Shown one piece after another: positions 29,796 to 31,192 of a stretch of DNA of 31,192 nucleotides; positions within the stretch are counted from its first letter, which is position 1, and every line of letters starts with the position of its first letter. A program made the position numbers and the translations under genes. The notes under the pieces were generated by a model. It made no database searches. It saw only the letters and a program-made list of their open reading frames with translations, and was not told where the DNA came from. Source of the stretch: a virus; the IMG/VR virus record IMGVR_UViG_3300028177_000020, positions 1-31,192 of that record. One strand, written 5' to 3'.

Positions 29796-30374
29796 CTAAA
29801 CGTGGTATATGGTTCCTTTAACTACCAATGAACTTGGTAAGTTGTTTGTATCTAAGTTAGGGGTGCTGTTAATCCATAAATGCCCACTTACTTTTAAGTT
29901 ATCAGGAAGTGCAGTGATTTGTGTACCACCGAGGTATAAATCCCCTTGAACAGTTAAGTTATCAGGAAGTGCAGTGATTGCTGTACCATCGAGGTCTAAA
30001 GTCCCGTGAACAGTTAAGTTATCAGGAAGTGCAGTAATTGGTGTACCACTGAGGTATAAAGTCCCACCTACAGTTAAAGTTAAGTTATCAGGAAGTGCAG
30101 TAATTGCTGTACCACTGAGGTATAAATCCCCGTGAACAGTTAAGTTATCAGGAAGTGCAGTAATTGCTGTACCACTGAGGTATAAAGCCCCTTGAACAGT
30201 TAAATTATCGGGAAGTGCCGTGATTTGTGTACCACTGAGGTATAAATCCCCGATAACTTCAGTTACTTCTTTTCCTTGGAGTATTAGTTCTTTTGCTTCG
30301 TCTCCGAAGTAGAAATTTCTACTTGTGTGCCCGATTAACTCGTCTGGATTAGAATGGAATTTATAGATGTTCAT
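29796..30374 (-). CDS. Leucine-rich-repeat protein with 20-residue units
   Basis: The 192-residue protein has a ~40-residue N-terminal part (IYKFHSNPDELIGHTSRNFY) followed by about six units of the form GDLYLSGTxITALPDNLTV. The 20-residue period, with LPDNL and alternating leucines, matches short bacterial leucine-rich repeats, a curved solenoid used for binding other proteins. One unit has two extra residues (LTLTV). The C-terminal cap (HLWINSTPNLDTNN) is degenerate. There is no signal peptide, so it should act inside the cell or in the virion. Its ATG overlaps the gp25 stop as TAATG. Its partner is unknown. An LRR protein is not part of the T4 baseplate, so it is probably an accessory gene placed in a structural operon. 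Confidence 0.85.
   Translation of the reverse strand: MNIYKFHSNPDELIGHTSRNFYFGDEAKELILQGKEVTEVIGDLYLSGTQITALPDNLTVQGALYLSGTAITALPDNLTVHGDLYLSGTAITALPDNLTLTVGGTLYLSGTPITALPDNLTVHGTLDLDGTAITALPDNLTVQGDLYLGGTQITALPDNLKVSGHLWINSTPNLDTNNLPSSLVVKGTIYHV
29896..30250 (-). repeat. 60-bp tandem DNA repeat coding for the LRR units
   Basis: The landmark ATCAGGAAGT (last copy ATCGGGAAGT) recurs at 29901, 29961, 30021, 30087, 30147 and 30207. Spacing is 60 bases except one 66-base interval, where GTTAAA/GTTAAG is doubled. Copies differ mostly at a few fixed positions, so the array is young or kept uniform by recombination. Confidence 0.92.
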
Positions 30375-30748
30375 TACGCAAACTTAGCAGTGTTAGTATT
30401 TTGGTCGAACATCAAGTTAATAACTTCCAAATTAACATCGGGAAGAATACGCACGTTCATTTCAATTAATATATTGTGATTTTTAGCGTACACATTGACT
30501 TCTTCTGCTTGTATTCTAGGGTCGGCATCAATTAAGCGTTGTATCTCTGCTTTAATCTTACGTACAGTATCATCTGTATTTGGGTCAAATACATAACTCC
30601 AAATGTTTGTTCCAACTTCTGGTCGACCAGGCATCTCGCCTTCACGAATCATAATTGAATTAAGTAAGTCACGCTTCACTAACTCACGGTCAGTTAGTGT
30701 GAATTTCTTAACTTGCCCTATTGTATTGTATCCTATGTATGTTGTCAT
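30374..30748 (-). CDS. 25: Baseplate wedge subunit, gp25-like
   Basis: The 124-residue protein matches T4 gp25 in size (132) and pattern. The block IMIREGEMPGRPEVGTNIWS contains the conserved R-P-E-x-G core by which gp25-like proteins (also found in type VI secretion and contractile injection systems) hold the gp6 dimer and start sheath assembly. FDPNTDDTVRKIKAEIQRLI and a C-terminal strand pair (VNVYAKNHNILIEMNVRIL) complete the fold. It acts in the baseplate wedge with gp6 and gp53. Its ATG directly follows the previous stop, and its TAA overlaps the LRR start. The partner gene 6 is two genes downstream, separated by the LRR and endonuclease genes. Confidence 0.92.
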   Translation of the reverse strand: MTTYIGYNTIGQVKKFTLTDRELVKRDLLNSIMIREGEMPGRPEVGTNIWSYVFDPNTDDTVRKIKAEIQRLIDADPRIQAEEVNVYAKNHNILIEMNVRILPDVNLEVINLMFDQNTNTAKFA

Positions 30749-31135
30749 TTAGAACTCCTCATCTGCATCTTTATGTAGTTTTCCACTATCCCACATCTGT
30801 TTGACTTGTGGTAGTATGCGATTAACATCGTTCATATCTCCGCCACCTATTTTTAGAATATCATCATATGATACTTTTTCTTCCCATGTATCGTATCCTG
30901 GAAATTCTTGTAATGCCCCTTCCTTATCTCTAGTTCCTTTAACATCAATAATTGTATTCTCGTCTGTTTTTACGTAAGCGTGAACTAAAGCAATTTTATC
31001 TATACTGTTGTCGTATTCGAATGTGCTGTACACAGGAAGACCTGATACTTTACTAAGAGCAATTGCAAATAACCCACATTTACCGTGCAAATATGTATCT
31101 TTATCTAAATTTTCAACTATATCTTTAACTCTCAT
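30749..31135 (-). CDS. Small protein with possible transglutaminase/cysteine-peptidase-like triad
   Basis: The 128-residue protein has LHGKCGLFAIALSKVSGLPV (Cys20 at the start of a helix), ALVHAYVKTDENTIIDVKG (His52, then Asp64) and a polar C-terminus. A Cys on a helix followed by His-Ala-x-Val and a Ile-Asp-Val strand is the layout of the transglutaminase/papain-like core. A Cys20-His52-Asp64 triad is therefore conceivable, though the domain is short and I see no further family motif. It begins with ATGA overlapping the previous stop and ends directly before gp25. Similar small proteins occur near baseplate genes in marine T4-like phages, as far as I recall. The gene call is firm; the enzymatic idea is not. 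Confidence 0.75.
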   Translation of the reverse strand: MRVKDIVENLDKDTYLHGKCGLFAIALSKVSGLPVYSTFEYDNSIDKIALVHAYVKTDENTIIDVKGTRDKEGALQEFPGYDTWEEKVSYDDILKIGGGDMNDVNRILPQVKQMWDSGKLHKDADEEF

Positions 31136-31192
31136 GAGTACTTAGGTGGCTCCACTTTTAAATTATTAATTAAATCAATTACCTGTGTATTT
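31132..31192 (-). CDS. C-terminal end of an unidentified upstream gene
   Basis: A frame open from the right edge reads NTQVIDLINNLKVEPPKYS and stops with a TGA that overlaps the next ATG as ATGA. Tight coupling to a real gene supports it as coding, but 19 residues are too few to identify the product. Confidence 0.55.
   Translation of the reverse strand, partial: NTQVIDLINNLKVEPPKYS

Noticed and set aside
29896-30250. Regular 60-bp repeats as a CRISPR array
   Set aside because: The units are contiguous and translate into uniform leucine-rich repeats; there are no unique spacers.

Overview
The window is AT-rich, densely packed phage DNA in which every supportable gene lies on the minus strand, so the map reads from right to left. 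T4-type baseplate proteins (gp25-like, gp6-like), a 3,828-residue virion protein directly after gp6, and several cyanophage/pelagiphage-style fibre proteins point to a T4-like myovirus of the marine kind. The host cannot be named from this sequence. No tRNA, CRISPR array, integrase or attachment site was seen, and no gap exceeds about 100 bases.

Baseplate block (31192 to 14231): the tail end of an unidentified gene, a small protein with a possible Cys-His-Asp triad, gp25-like wedge protein, a leucine-rich-repeat protein built from a 60-bp DNA repeat, a free-standing HNH/NUMOD3 homing-type endonuclease, gp6-like wedge protein, and the giant structural protein. The endonuclease sits between gp25 and gp6. 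Its start codon abuts a perfect 10-bp hairpin whose 5' arm overlaps a late-promoter-like box, and its stop codon lies inside gene 6.

Fibre block (14216 to 7996): a 43-codon gene missed by length cut-offs that looks like a truncated copy of the head of its neighbour, a 201-residue structural protein, two paralogous fibre proteins with different C-terminal ends, a glycine-rich adhesin-like protein between them, and one more structural protein. This block ends at a clear intrinsic terminator (7949-7972). The motif CATAAATA occurs three times on the minus strand, each time in a gap directly upstream of a gene (29740-29747, 14209-14216, 10537-10544); it fits the NATAAATA-type late promoter of T4-like phages.

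Sugar/radical-SAM block (7914 to 1): two small unknown proteins, three GT-A-type glycosyltransferases, three divergent proteins sharing a TEK...P...GF..F signature that suggests a GT-B or fucosyltransferase-like fold, and two radical SAM proteins with an extra N-terminal four-cysteine set; the second radical SAM gene runs off the left edge. The genes overlap or abut, which suggests one co-translated unit, plausibly for decorating virion or host surface molecules. This block is the best candidate here for an undescribed pathway.
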